Positions 34,581 to 42,741 of a DNA stretch of 64,000 nt are shown here, piece after piece. Below the pieces are notes generated by a model, which made no database searches, was not told where the DNA came from, and worked only from the letters and a program-made list of their open reading frames with translations. Source of the DNA: CADEED01 sp036677145 (lineage in GTDB: Bacteria; Pseudomonadota; Gammaproteobacteria; Steroidobacterales; Steroidobacteraceae); NCBI GenBank assembly GCA_036677145.1, contig JAKFFF010000098.1, positions 14,030 to 78,029 of the forward strand, given 5' to 3'. Within the stretch, counting starts at the first letter, position 1. Every line of letters begins with the position of its first letter. The translations under genes and the position numbers were made by a program.

Positions 34581-35339
34581 CTAAGTCTCGAGCTTGTCCT
34601 GCAGATCCTTGAGGAAGCCGTGACTGGCGGCGAGCCGCACGCCGCCGATCAGCACGACCTCGGCATCATGCTCGCGATCGTCGACGTATTCGCGCACGCG
34701 TTGCCAGTTCACGAGCCGCGACCGATGGATGCGCACGAATCCCGCGGGCCCCAGCCGCCGCTCCATCTCGCCGAGCGTGCCGCGCAGCAGGTGAACTTCC
34801 TTGCCCACGTACAGCCGCACGTAATCTCCGAAGGCTTCCACGTGATCGATTTCGTCAGGCCGCAGCACCAGCACGCGGCCGCGTTTCTTTACGAGGATGC
34901 TGGGAGTTCCGCGTTCGTTGCTGGTGGCGCGCAGCAGTCCGGCGAGCTGTTTTTCGAAACCGCGACGCGTGCCGCCCGCGAGGAAGGTGCGCGCCCGCTC
35001 GAGCGCGGCCCGCGCGCGTTCGACACCGAAGGGCTTGAGTAGATAGTCCAGCGCCTGCGCCTCGAAAGCCCGCAGCGCGAACTTGTCGTACGCGGTGACG
35101 AAAATGACGGCGGGCATTTGCGCGGCGCCGAGCTCCGCGAGCACGTCGAAGCCGCTCATCTCCGGCATCTGCACGTCGAGGAACAGCAGGTCCGGCCGGT
35201 GTTCGCGCACCGCGGCCAGCGCACTGCGTCCATCCGCGCACGGTGGCAGCAACGTCAGATCCGCCTCGCCGCGCAGCAGCCGCTGCAGTCGCTGGCGCGC
35301 CAGCGATTCGTCATCGACGATGAGCACTTTGATCGTCAT
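34581..35339 (-). CDS. LytTR-family response regulator
   Basis: The 252-residue DNA-binding regulator has a receiver domain at residues 3-120: acidic pocket VLIVDDESLARQRL, phospho-acceptor D55 in LLFLDVQMPEMSG, and Lys in VTAYDKFALRAF. The linker contains EKQLAGLLRATSNER. The LytTR domain (~150-250) shows ILVKKRGRVLVLRPDEIDHVEAFGDYVRLYVG, LRGTLGEMERRLGPAGFVRIHRSRLVN, as in AlgR/LytR regulators that bind as dimers to direct repeats. The gene overlaps its kinase gene by ATGA and likely forms one operon with it and possibly the P460 gene downstream. Confidence 0.95.
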   Translation of the reverse strand: MTIKVLIVDDESLARQRLQRLLRGEADLTLLPPCADGRSALAAVREHRPDLLFLDVQMPEMSGFDVLAELGAAQMPAVIFVTAYDKFALRAFEAQALDYLLKPFGVERARAALERARTFLAGGTRRGFEKQLAGLLRATSNERGTPSILVKKRGRVLVLRPDEIDHVEAFGDYVRLYVGKEVHLLRGTLGEMERRLGPAGFVRIHRSRLVNWQRVREYVDDREHDAEVVLIGGVRLAASHGFLKDLQDKLET

Positions 35340-36409
35340 GCGGCGCCCAGCGGGATGCGCACGCGCACCGTGAAGCCCTCATGGTTGAGCAGCTCGAGAC
35401 TCTGGCGCGCGCCGTACAGGCTTTCGAGGCGCACCCGCGTATTCGCCAGGCCGATGCCGGAGCGCCGCGGCTCGCCCGACGACTCGAGTCCCGCCCCGCT
35501 GTCGCGCACTTCGAGCACGAGAAAGCCGTCGGCGCCCGCGGCGCGGATCGCGAGCGAGCCCGACTGCGTCGAAGGCGAGATGCCGTGCTGGATCGCGTTT
35601 TCCACCAGCGGCTGGAGCACCAGGCTCGGCACGCGCGCACGCAGCACGCCGGGTTCGATGTCCCAACGCACCTGCAGACGTTCGCCCAGCCGCATCTGTT
35701 CGATCTCGACGTAGCCGCGGATGAACTCGAGTTCTTCCTCGAGCGTCACTTCGTGCGTGCGCGACGAGTCGAGCACCTTTCGCAACAACTCACCGAGCCG
35801 CACGATCAGGTCCTCGGCGAGCCTGGGATTCGTATGCACCAGCTCCGCCATGGAATGCAGCGAGTTGAACAGGAAATGCGGATTGAGCTGGCTGCGCAGC
35901 GCCGTCAGTTGCGCCTGCTGCAGCGAAGACTCCAGCTCGATCGCCCGCAACGCGCGGTCGCGCGATTCACGGTAATAAGCCGCTGCGTACCAGGCCAGCA
36001 CGAAGCCCGCATACACGGGTAGATTGACGCCCGCCACGCGCACCGCGCGCATGACGAAGTGATTCGCGAACGGCGCGGGATTCGCGTTGCAGTCACCGAA
36101 GCAGACACCCACCGACTGCAATGCGGCCATGAGCAACTCGCCAATCACCGGTTGCAACGCCGCCGCCACAAATGCGCCGCACAGCAACGCCGGCGCGCGC
36201 AGGATCCACGGTCGCGAATGCACGCCGCGACACAACCAGAACACCGCCGGGGCGAGTAATCCCCACGTGAACCAGTAGAAAGCTTCGGCGGCGAACGCAC
36301 GCGACCACGGCGACACGTAGCCGGACCAGTACAGCTGTGAGGAAAAGACGAAGCTCAACAGCAGCCACAGGCCAACGAGCGAGAGCCAGCGTGGCCAGGT
36401 TCGGGACAT
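35336..36409 (-). CDS. LytS/AlgZ-type sensor histidine kinase
   Basis: The 357-residue membrane kinase has about four N-terminal helices (WLSLVGLWLLLSFVFSS; YWFTWGLLAPAVFWLC; ALLCGAFVAAALQPVIG; VAGVNLPVYAGFVLAWYAAAYY) and no extracytoplasmic sensor domain, so stimulus probably comes from the membrane. The His_kinase (PF06580) box is LRSQLNPHFLFNSLHSMAEL, with ATPase motifs LVLQPLVENAIQHGI (N box), LEVRDSGAGL and GIGLANTRVRLESLYG. Start taken at ATG 36409; a GTG at 36427 would add six residues. It is coupled to the LytTR regulator by an ATGA overlap. Confidence 0.93.
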   Translation of the reverse strand: MSRTWPRWLSLVGLWLLLSFVFSSQLYWSGYVSPWSRAFAAEAFYWFTWGLLAPAVFWLCRGVHSRPWILRAPALLCGAFVAAALQPVIGELLMAALQSVGVCFGDCNANPAPFANHFVMRAVRVAGVNLPVYAGFVLAWYAAAYYRESRDRALRAIELESSLQQAQLTALRSQLNPHFLFNSLHSMAELVHTNPRLAEDLIVRLGELLRKVLDSSRTHEVTLEEELEFIRGYVEIEQMRLGERLQVRWDIEPGVLRARVPSLVLQPLVENAIQHGISPSTQSGSLAIRAAGADGFLVLEVRDSGAGLESSGEPRRSGIGLANTRVRLESLYGARQSLELLNHEGFTVRVRIPLGAA

Positions 36410-36428
36410 GTGGGCGGTCGGGCTCACC

Positions 36429-36463
36429 GGGACACTCTAGCCCGGAACCGGGGAACTGTCCCC
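36429..36463. repeat. REP-like palindromic element
   Basis: GGGACA (36429-36434) pairs with TGTCCC (36457-36462), with an inner GGGGA-ACTG-TCCCC hairpin (36450-36463), between der and the kinase gene. It shares GGGACA/TGTCCC arms with the element near 50050. Confidence 0.4.
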
Positions 36464-36471
36464 TGCGCTAT

Positions 36472-37893
36472 CTACTTCTTCTTGGCAGGCCGCTTGGCGC
36501 GGTCTTTCTTGATGCGCCGATCGCGGCGTTCCGACTGCGAAGTCTTCAGACCGCGCTTTTCCTTGGGCTTGTCCTTGAGGAAGGGATTGACGTCGCTGCG
36601 GAAATCCACCGCCACGGGCGTCGCGAACAGGTCGAAGGTCTCGCGGAACATGTTCGCGAGATACCGCTTGTACGACTCGGGCACGTGCGCGGCCTGGCTG
36701 CCGTGCACGATGATGCGCGGCGGATTGCGCCCGCCCTGGTGGGCGTAACGCAGCCGGATGCGCCGGCCGCGCACGATCGGCGGCTGGTGCTGAATCATCG
36801 CGGCTTCCATCGCCTTGGTGAGCTGGGGCGTCGGCATCTTGCGCATGGCGGCTTCGTACGCGCGGATCATCGAGGCGGTCAGCTCACCCACGCCGGTGCC
36901 ATGACGCGCGCTCACGAAATGCATAGGCGCGAACGGCACGAAGTCGATCTTGAGCGCCAACTGGCGGCGGATCTCCTCGCGCTGGTCCATCGGGATGTTG
37001 TCCCACTTGTTGACCGCGAGGATCAGCGCGCGGCCGCGCGACAGCGCGAGGCCCAGCACGCTCGCGTCCTGTTCGCCGATCGAATCCTGCGCATCGACCA
37101 CCATCACGACGACGTGCGCTTCGGCGATGGCCTGCAGCGTCTTCGCCACCGAGAGGTGTTCGACTTCGTCGTCGATCTTCGCGCGGCGGCGCACGCCCGC
37201 GGTGTCGATCAGCGTGAAATCGCGGCCGTCGCGTTCGAAGGGCACGAGGATGCTGTCGCGCGTCGTTCCGGCGATTTCGCTGGTGATGACGCGTTCTTCG
37301 CCAATGAGGCGGTTGATCAGCGTGGACTTGCCGACGTTCGGTCGCCCAATGATAGCGATGCGGATGCGGCCGTCTTCCGGCTCCTCGTCCTCGGGCGGCG
37401 CGGGCGGAAAGCCTTCCAGCACCACGTCCATCAGGTCTTCGCAGCCGAAGCCGTGCGTGGCGGCGATCGCGAAGGGCTCGCCCAATCCCATGCTGTGGAA
37501 ATCGGCGCCGGCCATGCCGGCCTCGAGACCCTCGGCCTTGTTGACCGCGAGGAACACCGGCTTGCCGGACTTGCGCAGCTCGCGCGCGAAGAATTGATCC
37601 TGCGGCGTGAGTCCCGCACGCGCGTCGGCGACGAAAATCAGGCGGTCGGCTTCGCGGATGGCGTGTTCGGTCTGGATGCGCATGAGCGCGTCCATGCCGC
37701 TCGGATTTTCAACGAGGCCGCCGGTATCGATGCACACATAGGGCACCGCGCCGAGCTTGCCGTAACCGTACTGCCGGTCGCGCGTCACGCCCGGCACGTC
37801 GGCCACGATGGCGTCGCGCGTCTGCGTAAGCGTATTGAACAGCGTCGACTTGCCGACGTTCGGCCGCCCGACGATTGCGATTACCGGCAGCAT
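36472..37893 (-). CDS. der: Ribosome-assembly GTPase Der (EngA)
   Basis: The 473-residue tandem GTPase is essential for 50S subunit maturation. Two G domains each with a Walker A GRPNVGKST: VIAIVGRPNVGKSTLF at 4-19 and IAIIGRPNVGKSTLINRL near 180. G3 motifs DTGG and DTAG, G4 NKAE and NKWD are visible. The C-terminal KH-like domain (~365-440) has HQPPIVRGRRIRLRYAHQGG and the tail is Lys-rich. Start chosen at ATG 37893, MLPVIAIV, as the upstream frame is Arg/Pro-rich and unconserved. Last gene of the hisS-yfgM-bamB-der run, as in E. coli. Confidence 0.97.
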   Translation of the reverse strand: MLPVIAIVGRPNVGKSTLFNTLTQTRDAIVADVPGVTRDRQYGYGKLGAVPYVCIDTGGLVENPSGMDALMRIQTEHAIREADRLIFVADARAGLTPQDQFFARELRKSGKPVFLAVNKAEGLEAGMAGADFHSMGLGEPFAIAATHGFGCEDLMDVVLEGFPPAPPEDEEPEDGRIRIAIIGRPNVGKSTLINRLIGEERVITSEIAGTTRDSILVPFERDGRDFTLIDTAGVRRRAKIDDEVEHLSVAKTLQAIAEAHVVVMVVDAQDSIGEQDASVLGLALSRGRALILAVNKWDNIPMDQREEIRRQLALKIDFVPFAPMHFVSARHGTGVGELTASMIRAYEAAMRKMPTPQLTKAMEAAMIQHQPPIVRGRRIRLRYAHQGGRNPPRIIVHGSQAAHVPESYKRYLANMFRETFDLFATPVAVDFRSDVNPFLKDKPKEKRGLKTSQSERRDRRIKKDRAKRPAKKK

Positions 37894-37924
37894 GGCCGAA
37901 TCCTGACTAACTACCGGACCGGCG

Positions 37925-39130
37925 TCAGCCGGCCGGTTCGGCGGCGGGCGGCGCGGCCGGCTCGGGCCGCGCGGCGCGCGATGCCACCGGCGACGCGCGC
38001 AGCGCCGTGAGATCACCCTTGTCGCTGATCACGTAGAGCACACCATTCACCGCGAGTGGCGCGTTGCTGACGCGGTCGCCCGCCGTCTTCGCGCGGCCCG
38101 CCGGAGTGCCCGTGGCCCGATCGAACCAGTGGACGTAACCTTCGAGGTCGGCAACGGCGACGAAATCGTCCACCACCGACGGCGCGGAAAGGCTGCGGAA
38201 CTTGAGTGATTCGTCGCGCCACACTTCGGCGCCGCTGCGCCGGCTCATGGCGACCAGCTCACCCTTGGAGGTGGATACGTAAACGTTCGAATCGTCGACG
38301 TCGACGCCGCGATAGCTGGACACGTCGCGTGCCCACCAGATCTGCCCGGAGTCGAGCGCCAGCATCGCGGCGCGACCCTGGAAACCCACGACGAATACGT
38401 CATCTCCGACCACCTTCACGGCGGCGTCGATGTCATTGAGCCGCTCGAGCTCGGTGCGGCCGTGCGCAGGCGACACCGGCGCATCCCAGACCGTCTGCCC
38501 GTCCGCGAGGTTCACCGCCAGCACGCGGCCATTGTCGAAACCGGCCAGCGCCATGTCGCGCGCGACGACCGGCGTGGAAACACCGCGCAGCGTGAGTCGC
38601 GGAATCTGCTGATCGGAAGTCCATACCTCGCTGCCGTTTTCGATCGACAGCGCATGGAGCTTGCCGTCGACGGTGCGGACGATGACGTCCCTTTCGGAAA
38701 CCGCCGGGGATGAAAGGATTTCGCCCTTGACGTTCGCGCGCCAGCGCTGGGCGCCATTGTCGGCCGCGAGCGCGACGACCACGCCATCTGCCGAGCCGAC
38801 GACCACGACGCCGCTGCCGGAGCCGGTGCCACCCGTGAGCGCCAGGTCCGTCTTCGAGCGCCAGATCTGTTTGCCGGACTTCAGATCGAAAGCCACGACG
38901 TCGCCATCGCGACCTGCCGCGAACAGCCGGTTGTCGGCGCTGGCGAGGCCGAGCCCGAGACGCAGCTTCTTGCCCCCGCCGCCGACGCTTCCGCTCCACA
39001 GGCGCTGGACGCGCACCGTGGGATTGGCGATGTCGGTGAGTTTGACCGGCTGATCGATTTTCTTGTCTTTCGACGTGCACGCCACGAGGGCGCCGAGCAC
39101 GGCGAGCAGCAACAGACTGCGGAACTTCAT
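37925..39130 (-). CDS. bamB: Outer-membrane assembly lipoprotein BamB
   Basis: The 401-residue lipoprotein has a signal FRSLLLLAVLGALVACTSK (lipidated Cys18) and an eight-blade PQQ-like propeller: repeats such as GRDGDVVAFDLKSGKQIWRSKTD, VALAADNGAQRWRANV, HALSIENGSEVWTSD and VAMSRRSGAEVWRDESLKF. As part of the BAM complex it helps fold outer-membrane proteins. The conserved LTLRGVSTPVV loop matches BamB. C-terminal ~20 residues are Ala/Pro-rich. Its ATG overlaps the last base of the yfgM stop, and der follows, so translation is probably coupled. Confidence 0.96.
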   Translation of the reverse strand: MKFRSLLLLAVLGALVACTSKDKKIDQPVKLTDIANPTVRVQRLWSGSVGGGGKKLRLGLGLASADNRLFAAGRDGDVVAFDLKSGKQIWRSKTDLALTGGTGSGSGVVVVGSADGVVVALAADNGAQRWRANVKGEILSSPAVSERDVIVRTVDGKLHALSIENGSEVWTSDQQIPRLTLRGVSTPVVARDMALAGFDNGRVLAVNLADGQTVWDAPVSPAHGRTELERLNDIDAAVKVVGDDVFVVGFQGRAAMLALDSGQIWWARDVSSYRGVDVDDSNVYVSTSKGELVAMSRRSGAEVWRDESLKFRSLSAPSVVDDFVAVADLEGYVHWFDRATGTPAGRAKTAGDRVSNAPLAVNGVLYVISDKGDLTALRASPVASRAARPEPAAPPAAEPAG

Positions 39131-39783
39131 TACGACTCCTCGGCTCGCGGCGGCGGAGTGCCACCGAGATCCCGTATCTTGAGATCGAGCAGGTCGATAT
39201 CGATCTCGCCGCTCTTTTCGCCCGCGCGCGCGGCCTGGTATTCGCGCAATGCTCCGGCGCGGTCGCCCTTCGCCAGCAGCACGTCGCCGCGGGTTTCGGC
39301 GAAGCGCGGCTCGAATTCGCCGATGTCGGCGACCTTGAGCGTCGCGAGCGCATCGTCGTTCTTGCCCTGCGCGGACAACACGCGCGCGAGACGCAGTCGC
39401 GCGATCATCTGGATTTCGTCGTCCTTGGCGGTGTCGACCACGGACTTCAGACTCGCCGCCGCCTTGTCGAGTTCATTCGCCTCGACGTGCACGCGCGCCG
39501 CGACCAGCGTCGCCAGCGCCGCATACGGCGTCCAGGCGTATTCGCGATTGATTTCCTCGACCAGCGCGAGGCCGCGGGCCTGGTCGTTGCGCGTGAACGC
39601 GTCCATCATCGTGTCGTAACGTTCCGAGGCGATTTCAGCCTGCGTTTCGCGGCGATTCTCGTACCAGCGGTAACCGGCGAGCGAACCCACTCCGATCACG
39701 ATGCCCGCCACGATCCAGAGGCCGTTCTCACGGAACCACCCCTTCACCTGCTCCATCTGTTCTGCTTCGTTCAAATCGCTCAC
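39130..39783 (-). CDS. yfgM: YfgM/PpkA-type periplasmic TPR protein (ancillary SecYEG translocon subunit)
   Basis: The 217-residue protein starts at GTG 39783, which overlaps the hisS TGA as GTGA; this gives MSDLNEAEQMEQVKGWFRENG. One transmembrane helix (~20-38, LWIVAGIVIGVGSLAGYRW) is followed by a periplasmic TPR-like domain with helices IASERYDTMMDAFTRNDQARGL, YAALATLVAARVHVEANELDKAAASL and MIARLRLARVLSAQGKNDDALATL. In E. coli YfgM associates with SecYEG and PpiD and aids periplasmic folding. Order hisS-yfgM-bamB-der is conserved. Confidence 0.93.
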   Translation of the reverse strand: MSDLNEAEQMEQVKGWFRENGLWIVAGIVIGVGSLAGYRWYENRRETQAEIASERYDTMMDAFTRNDQARGLALVEEINREYAWTPYAALATLVAARVHVEANELDKAAASLKSVVDTAKDDEIQMIARLRLARVLSAQGKNDDALATLKVADIGEFEPRFAETRGDVLLAKGDRAGALREYQAARAGEKSGEIDIDLLDLKIRDLGGTPPPRAEES

Positions 39784-41063
39784 GTCGCTCTCCTCAAGAA
39801 CTCTTCGACCCGCGCGCACAGCTGCGCAAGGGGATATTCGACCTGGGTGGTTTCGGCGCCGCGTAACGGCTTGAGCGCGGCCACCCCGCGCGCGAGTTCA
39901 TCGTCACCCACGATGAGCGCCAGGCGCGCGCCGGATTCGTCCGCGCGGCGGAACTGTGTCTTGAACTTGGCCGCGCCGCAATGGAGTACGACGCGACAGC
40001 CCGAAATTCCGTCGCGCAGCTGCTCGGCCAGCGCCAGGGCCGTGCGCTGCGCGCGTTCACCCTGCGCCATCACGAAGACATCGGGCACCGGCGGCGCCGG
40101 CACGGCGCCGGCGAGCTTCACGAGTTCGACCACGCGTTCGACGCCCATGGCGAAACCGATCGCCGGGGTCGGCTCGCCGCCCAGCTGCGCGATCAGGCCG
40201 TCGTAACGGCCGCCCGAGCAGACGGCGTCCTGGCTGCCGAGCGCATCCGTGATCCACTCGAAAACGGTGCGCGAGTAGTAATCGAGACCGCGCACCAGCC
40301 GCGGATTCACGGTGTAGGGGATTCCCAGCTCGTCGAGGCCCGCGCGCAGCTCCGCGAAGTGAGCCTGCGACTCGGCATCGAGATGTTCGGTGAGCACCGG
40401 CGCATTGCCGACGATGGCCTGCGTCGGCGGATGTTTGCTGTCGAGGATGCGCAGCGGGTTGCCTTCGAGCCGGCGCTTGCCGTCTTCGTCCAGCGCATCG
40501 AGATGCTGCCGGAAATAATTCTGCAGCAACTCGCGGTACGCCTTGCGCGACTCGGACGTGCCGAGCGAATTGATCTGCAGCTTGACGCGGCTCACGCCTA
40601 ACAACTTCCACAGGCGCGCCGTGAGCGCGATGAGCTCGACATCGACGTCGGGACCCGCGAAGCCGATGGCCTCGAGGTCGATCTGGTTGAACTGGCGGAA
40701 GCGGCCTTTCTGGGGCTTTTCGTGCCGGAACATCGGACCCTGGCACCACAGCTTCAGCCGCGCGCCGCGCAACATGCCGTTGGAAATCGTGGCGCGCACG
40801 ATGCCGGCGGTGGCCTCGGGCCGCAGCGTGAGACTGTCGCCGCCCTGGTCGGTGAAGGTGTACATCTCCTTCTCGACCACGTCGGTGAATTCCCCGATGG
40901 CGCGTTTGAACAGCTCCGTGTGCTCCACCACCGGCACGCGCATTTCCTGGTAGCCGTAGGCATCGAGCACCGTACGCATGGTCGACTCGACGTGTTGCCA
41001 CACGCCGATGTCTTCCGGCAGTACGTCTTTCATGCCGGTGACCGGCTGGATATTGCGGGACAT
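39780..41063 (-). CDS. hisS: Histidyl-tRNA synthetase
   Basis: The 427-residue class-II aminoacyl-tRNA synthetase (E. coli 424) charges tRNA-His. Motif 1 region is near VEHTELFKRAIGEFTDVVEKEMYTF; motif 2 is GPMFRHEKPQKGRFRQFNQIDLEAIG; the HisA signature is RGLDYYSRTVFEWITDALGSQDAVCSGGRYDGL; motif 3 is IGFAMGVERVVEL. The C-terminal anticodon-binding domain (~330-427) starts DVFVMAQGERAQRTALALAEQL. It is directly downstream of rodZ (11 bases); ispG, which lies between them in E. coli, is absent here. Confidence 0.97.
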   Translation of the reverse strand: MSRNIQPVTGMKDVLPEDIGVWQHVESTMRTVLDAYGYQEMRVPVVEHTELFKRAIGEFTDVVEKEMYTFTDQGGDSLTLRPEATAGIVRATISNGMLRGARLKLWCQGPMFRHEKPQKGRFRQFNQIDLEAIGFAGPDVDVELIALTARLWKLLGVSRVKLQINSLGTSESRKAYRELLQNYFRQHLDALDEDGKRRLEGNPLRILDSKHPPTQAIVGNAPVLTEHLDAESQAHFAELRAGLDELGIPYTVNPRLVRGLDYYSRTVFEWITDALGSQDAVCSGGRYDGLIAQLGGEPTPAIGFAMGVERVVELVKLAGAVPAPPVPDVFVMAQGERAQRTALALAEQLRDGISGCRVVLHCGAAKFKTQFRRADESGARLALIVGDDELARGVAALKPLRGAETTQVEYPLAQLCARVEEFLRRAT

Positions 41064-41074
41064 GTTCGTAGTTC

Positions 41075-41968
41075 TTATTGACGGGCGCGCGACAGCGAGC
41101 CGGATCGATTCACGACAAAACGCGCGCCTTCGCCATCGATGGCACTGGCCGGGATTTCGCGGCTTCGGCCATCGACTTCGACGGCGACGCCGGCCGAATT
41201 GCCCAGCACCACGCGCAACGGAGGCCGTCCCTCGACGCTCTGCACGCTGCCGGCACTGGCCACGTCGTAAAACAGCCGCTCGCCGCGCGAATCGTAGACT
41301 TCGACCCAGCTGTCATTGGTGAGTTGCAACGTGAGCCGCAGCGCGCGCGCTGGCGCGGGCGTTTCACGTTCGGCCGTGGTGGCGTCCGGCGTCGTCGCGG
41401 CAGGCGCCGCGGTGGCGGATTCAGTGTGCGCGGTGGTTGCGGGCGCCGCCGTGGACAGCGCGTCGACGGGCACGTCAGCCACGGGCGCGGCGGGCGCCGG
41501 AACGGGCTGGGCTGCCGTCTGCGTCTCCTGGGGCGTGTCGCGATTCGAACCCGGGAGCACCCACCAGATCGCGAGCAGCAGCACGAGCGCGCCACCGGCG
41601 CCGAGCAGCGGCGACTTCAGCCGGCGCGGATCCGCGCGATGCTCGGCGTGCGGAATCTGCGTGAGATCCGGCGGCACCGGGATGGCATCGCGCGCGGCGT
41701 AGGCTTCGACCAGTTCGCGCCCCTGCTCGCCAACGAAATCGCCATAACGGCGCAAATGTCCGCGCACGTACACGGACGCGCCGAGCTCACTGAAACGGTT
41801 GGCCTCGAGCGCTTCGATCACCTTCGGATCGAGATGCAGTTTTTCGGCCGCGGCCGCCATCGACAGCCCGGCGCGTTCGCGACCCGCGCGCAAACGTTCG
41901 CCGATCGAACGGGTTGGCTCGGCCTGCGTTGTTGCGGTCGTTTGCGTGTCGCCCATCGTCAGGCCCAT
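41075..41968 (-). CDS. rodZ: Cytoskeleton protein RodZ-like
   Basis: The 297-residue bitopic protein contains an N-terminal Xre-type helix-turn-helix (IGERLRAGRERAGLSMAAAAEKLHLDPKVIEALE, residues ~22-85) which in RodZ binds MreB. It continues with YVRGHLRRYGDFVG, a transmembrane helix near 118-138 (LLGAGGALVLLLAIWWVLPG) and a Pro/Ala/Thr-rich periplasmic linker of about 75 residues. It ends with a DUF4115 beta domain (LTLQLTNDSWVEVYDSRGERLFYDVASAG). It maintains rod shape with MreB. A second ATG at 41956 would remove four residues. It lies between pilF and hisS, the conserved site. Confidence 0.93.
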   Translation of the reverse strand: MGLTMGDTQTTATTQAEPTRSIGERLRAGRERAGLSMAAAAEKLHLDPKVIEALEANRFSELGASVYVRGHLRRYGDFVGEQGRELVEAYAARDAIPVPPDLTQIPHAEHRADPRRLKSPLLGAGGALVLLLAIWWVLPGSNRDTPQETQTAAQPVPAPAAPVADVPVDALSTAAPATTAHTESATAAPAATTPDATTAERETPAPARALRLTLQLTNDSWVEVYDSRGERLFYDVASAGSVQSVEGRPPLRVVLGNSAGVAVEVDGRSREIPASAIDGEGARFVVNRSGSLSRARQ

Positions 41969-41973
41969 CTTTG

Positions 41974-42741
41974 CTAGGGGGTTCGCTTGAGTGCGCGCGC
42001 CTGGGCGGAATCCGGAAATTCCAGGCGCAGTGCGCGTGAGTGTTTCTCTTCGCTCATGCGGTCCTTGCTGACGCGCGCCACCGTAACCGCGGACAGCAAT
42101 ACGTCCGGGTTCGGCTTGAAGGCGCTGAGGTACGTATCGACGACCTTGCGCGCCTCGGCGATCTGGTTGCGTTCGAGGTAAAGACTCGAGAGCTGCACGG
42201 TCGCTTCGCTGTAGTTGGGCCGCGCCTTGATGGCGCCGACGAAACGCTGCTGCGCTTCATCCAGGCGCTTGGCGCCGCGCAGGCAAACGCCGGCGTTGGT
42301 CAGCGCGACTTCCGGAGTCTGGTAGTACTTGTTGGCGGCCACCGCCATGAAACGCTCCACGCCCTCGTCGACACGGCCGTTCTTGCACAGGTAGATCGCG
42401 TAGTTGTTGGAGATGTCCGGCTTTTCCGGCGCCAGGCGCAGCGCCTCGCGGAAATGCTTGTCGGCGAGCTTCGACTCACCGACGCGGTCGTAGAGCAAGC
42501 CGAGACTGGTGTGTACGTCGGGGTCTTTCGGATTCTGCTTGAGCGAGCGCTCGAGCTTTTCCTTCGCCAGCGGGTAGTTTCCCTGCTGTAGATAGGCTGT
42601 GCCGAGCTGGATGTTGTACTTCGCGGCCGTGGCGTCGGGACTTTCCGATTTGAGCGGCTTGCCACCATCCTTGGTGCTGGTGACGCACGCGGCGAGTGTG
42701 CAGGACAGGAACACGACGGCGAGACGCAGCGATAGGCTCAT
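41974..42741 (-). CDS. pilF: Type IV pilus assembly lipoprotein PilF/PilW-like
   Basis: The 255-residue TPR lipoprotein is started at ATG 42741, overlapping the rlmN stop (ATGA). A lipoprotein signal follows, LRLAVVFLSCTLAACVTSTK (lipidated Cys near 19). About six TPR units: YNIQLGTAYLQQGNYPLAKEKLERSL, VHTSLGLLYDRVGESKLADKHFREAL, SNNYAIYLCKNGRVDEGVERFM, NAGVCLRGAKRLDEAQQRF, TVQLSSLYLERNQIAEARK. PilF pilots the PilQ secretin to the outer membrane. The position between rlmN and rodZ is diagnostic. Confidence 0.94.
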   Translation of the reverse strand: MSLSLRLAVVFLSCTLAACVTSTKDGGKPLKSESPDATAAKYNIQLGTAYLQQGNYPLAKEKLERSLKQNPKDPDVHTSLGLLYDRVGESKLADKHFREALRLAPEKPDISNNYAIYLCKNGRVDEGVERFMAVAANKYYQTPEVALTNAGVCLRGAKRLDEAQQRFVGAIKARPNYSEATVQLSSLYLERNQIAEARKVVDTYLSAFKPNPDVLLSAVTVARVSKDRMSEEKHSRALRLEFPDSAQARALKRTP

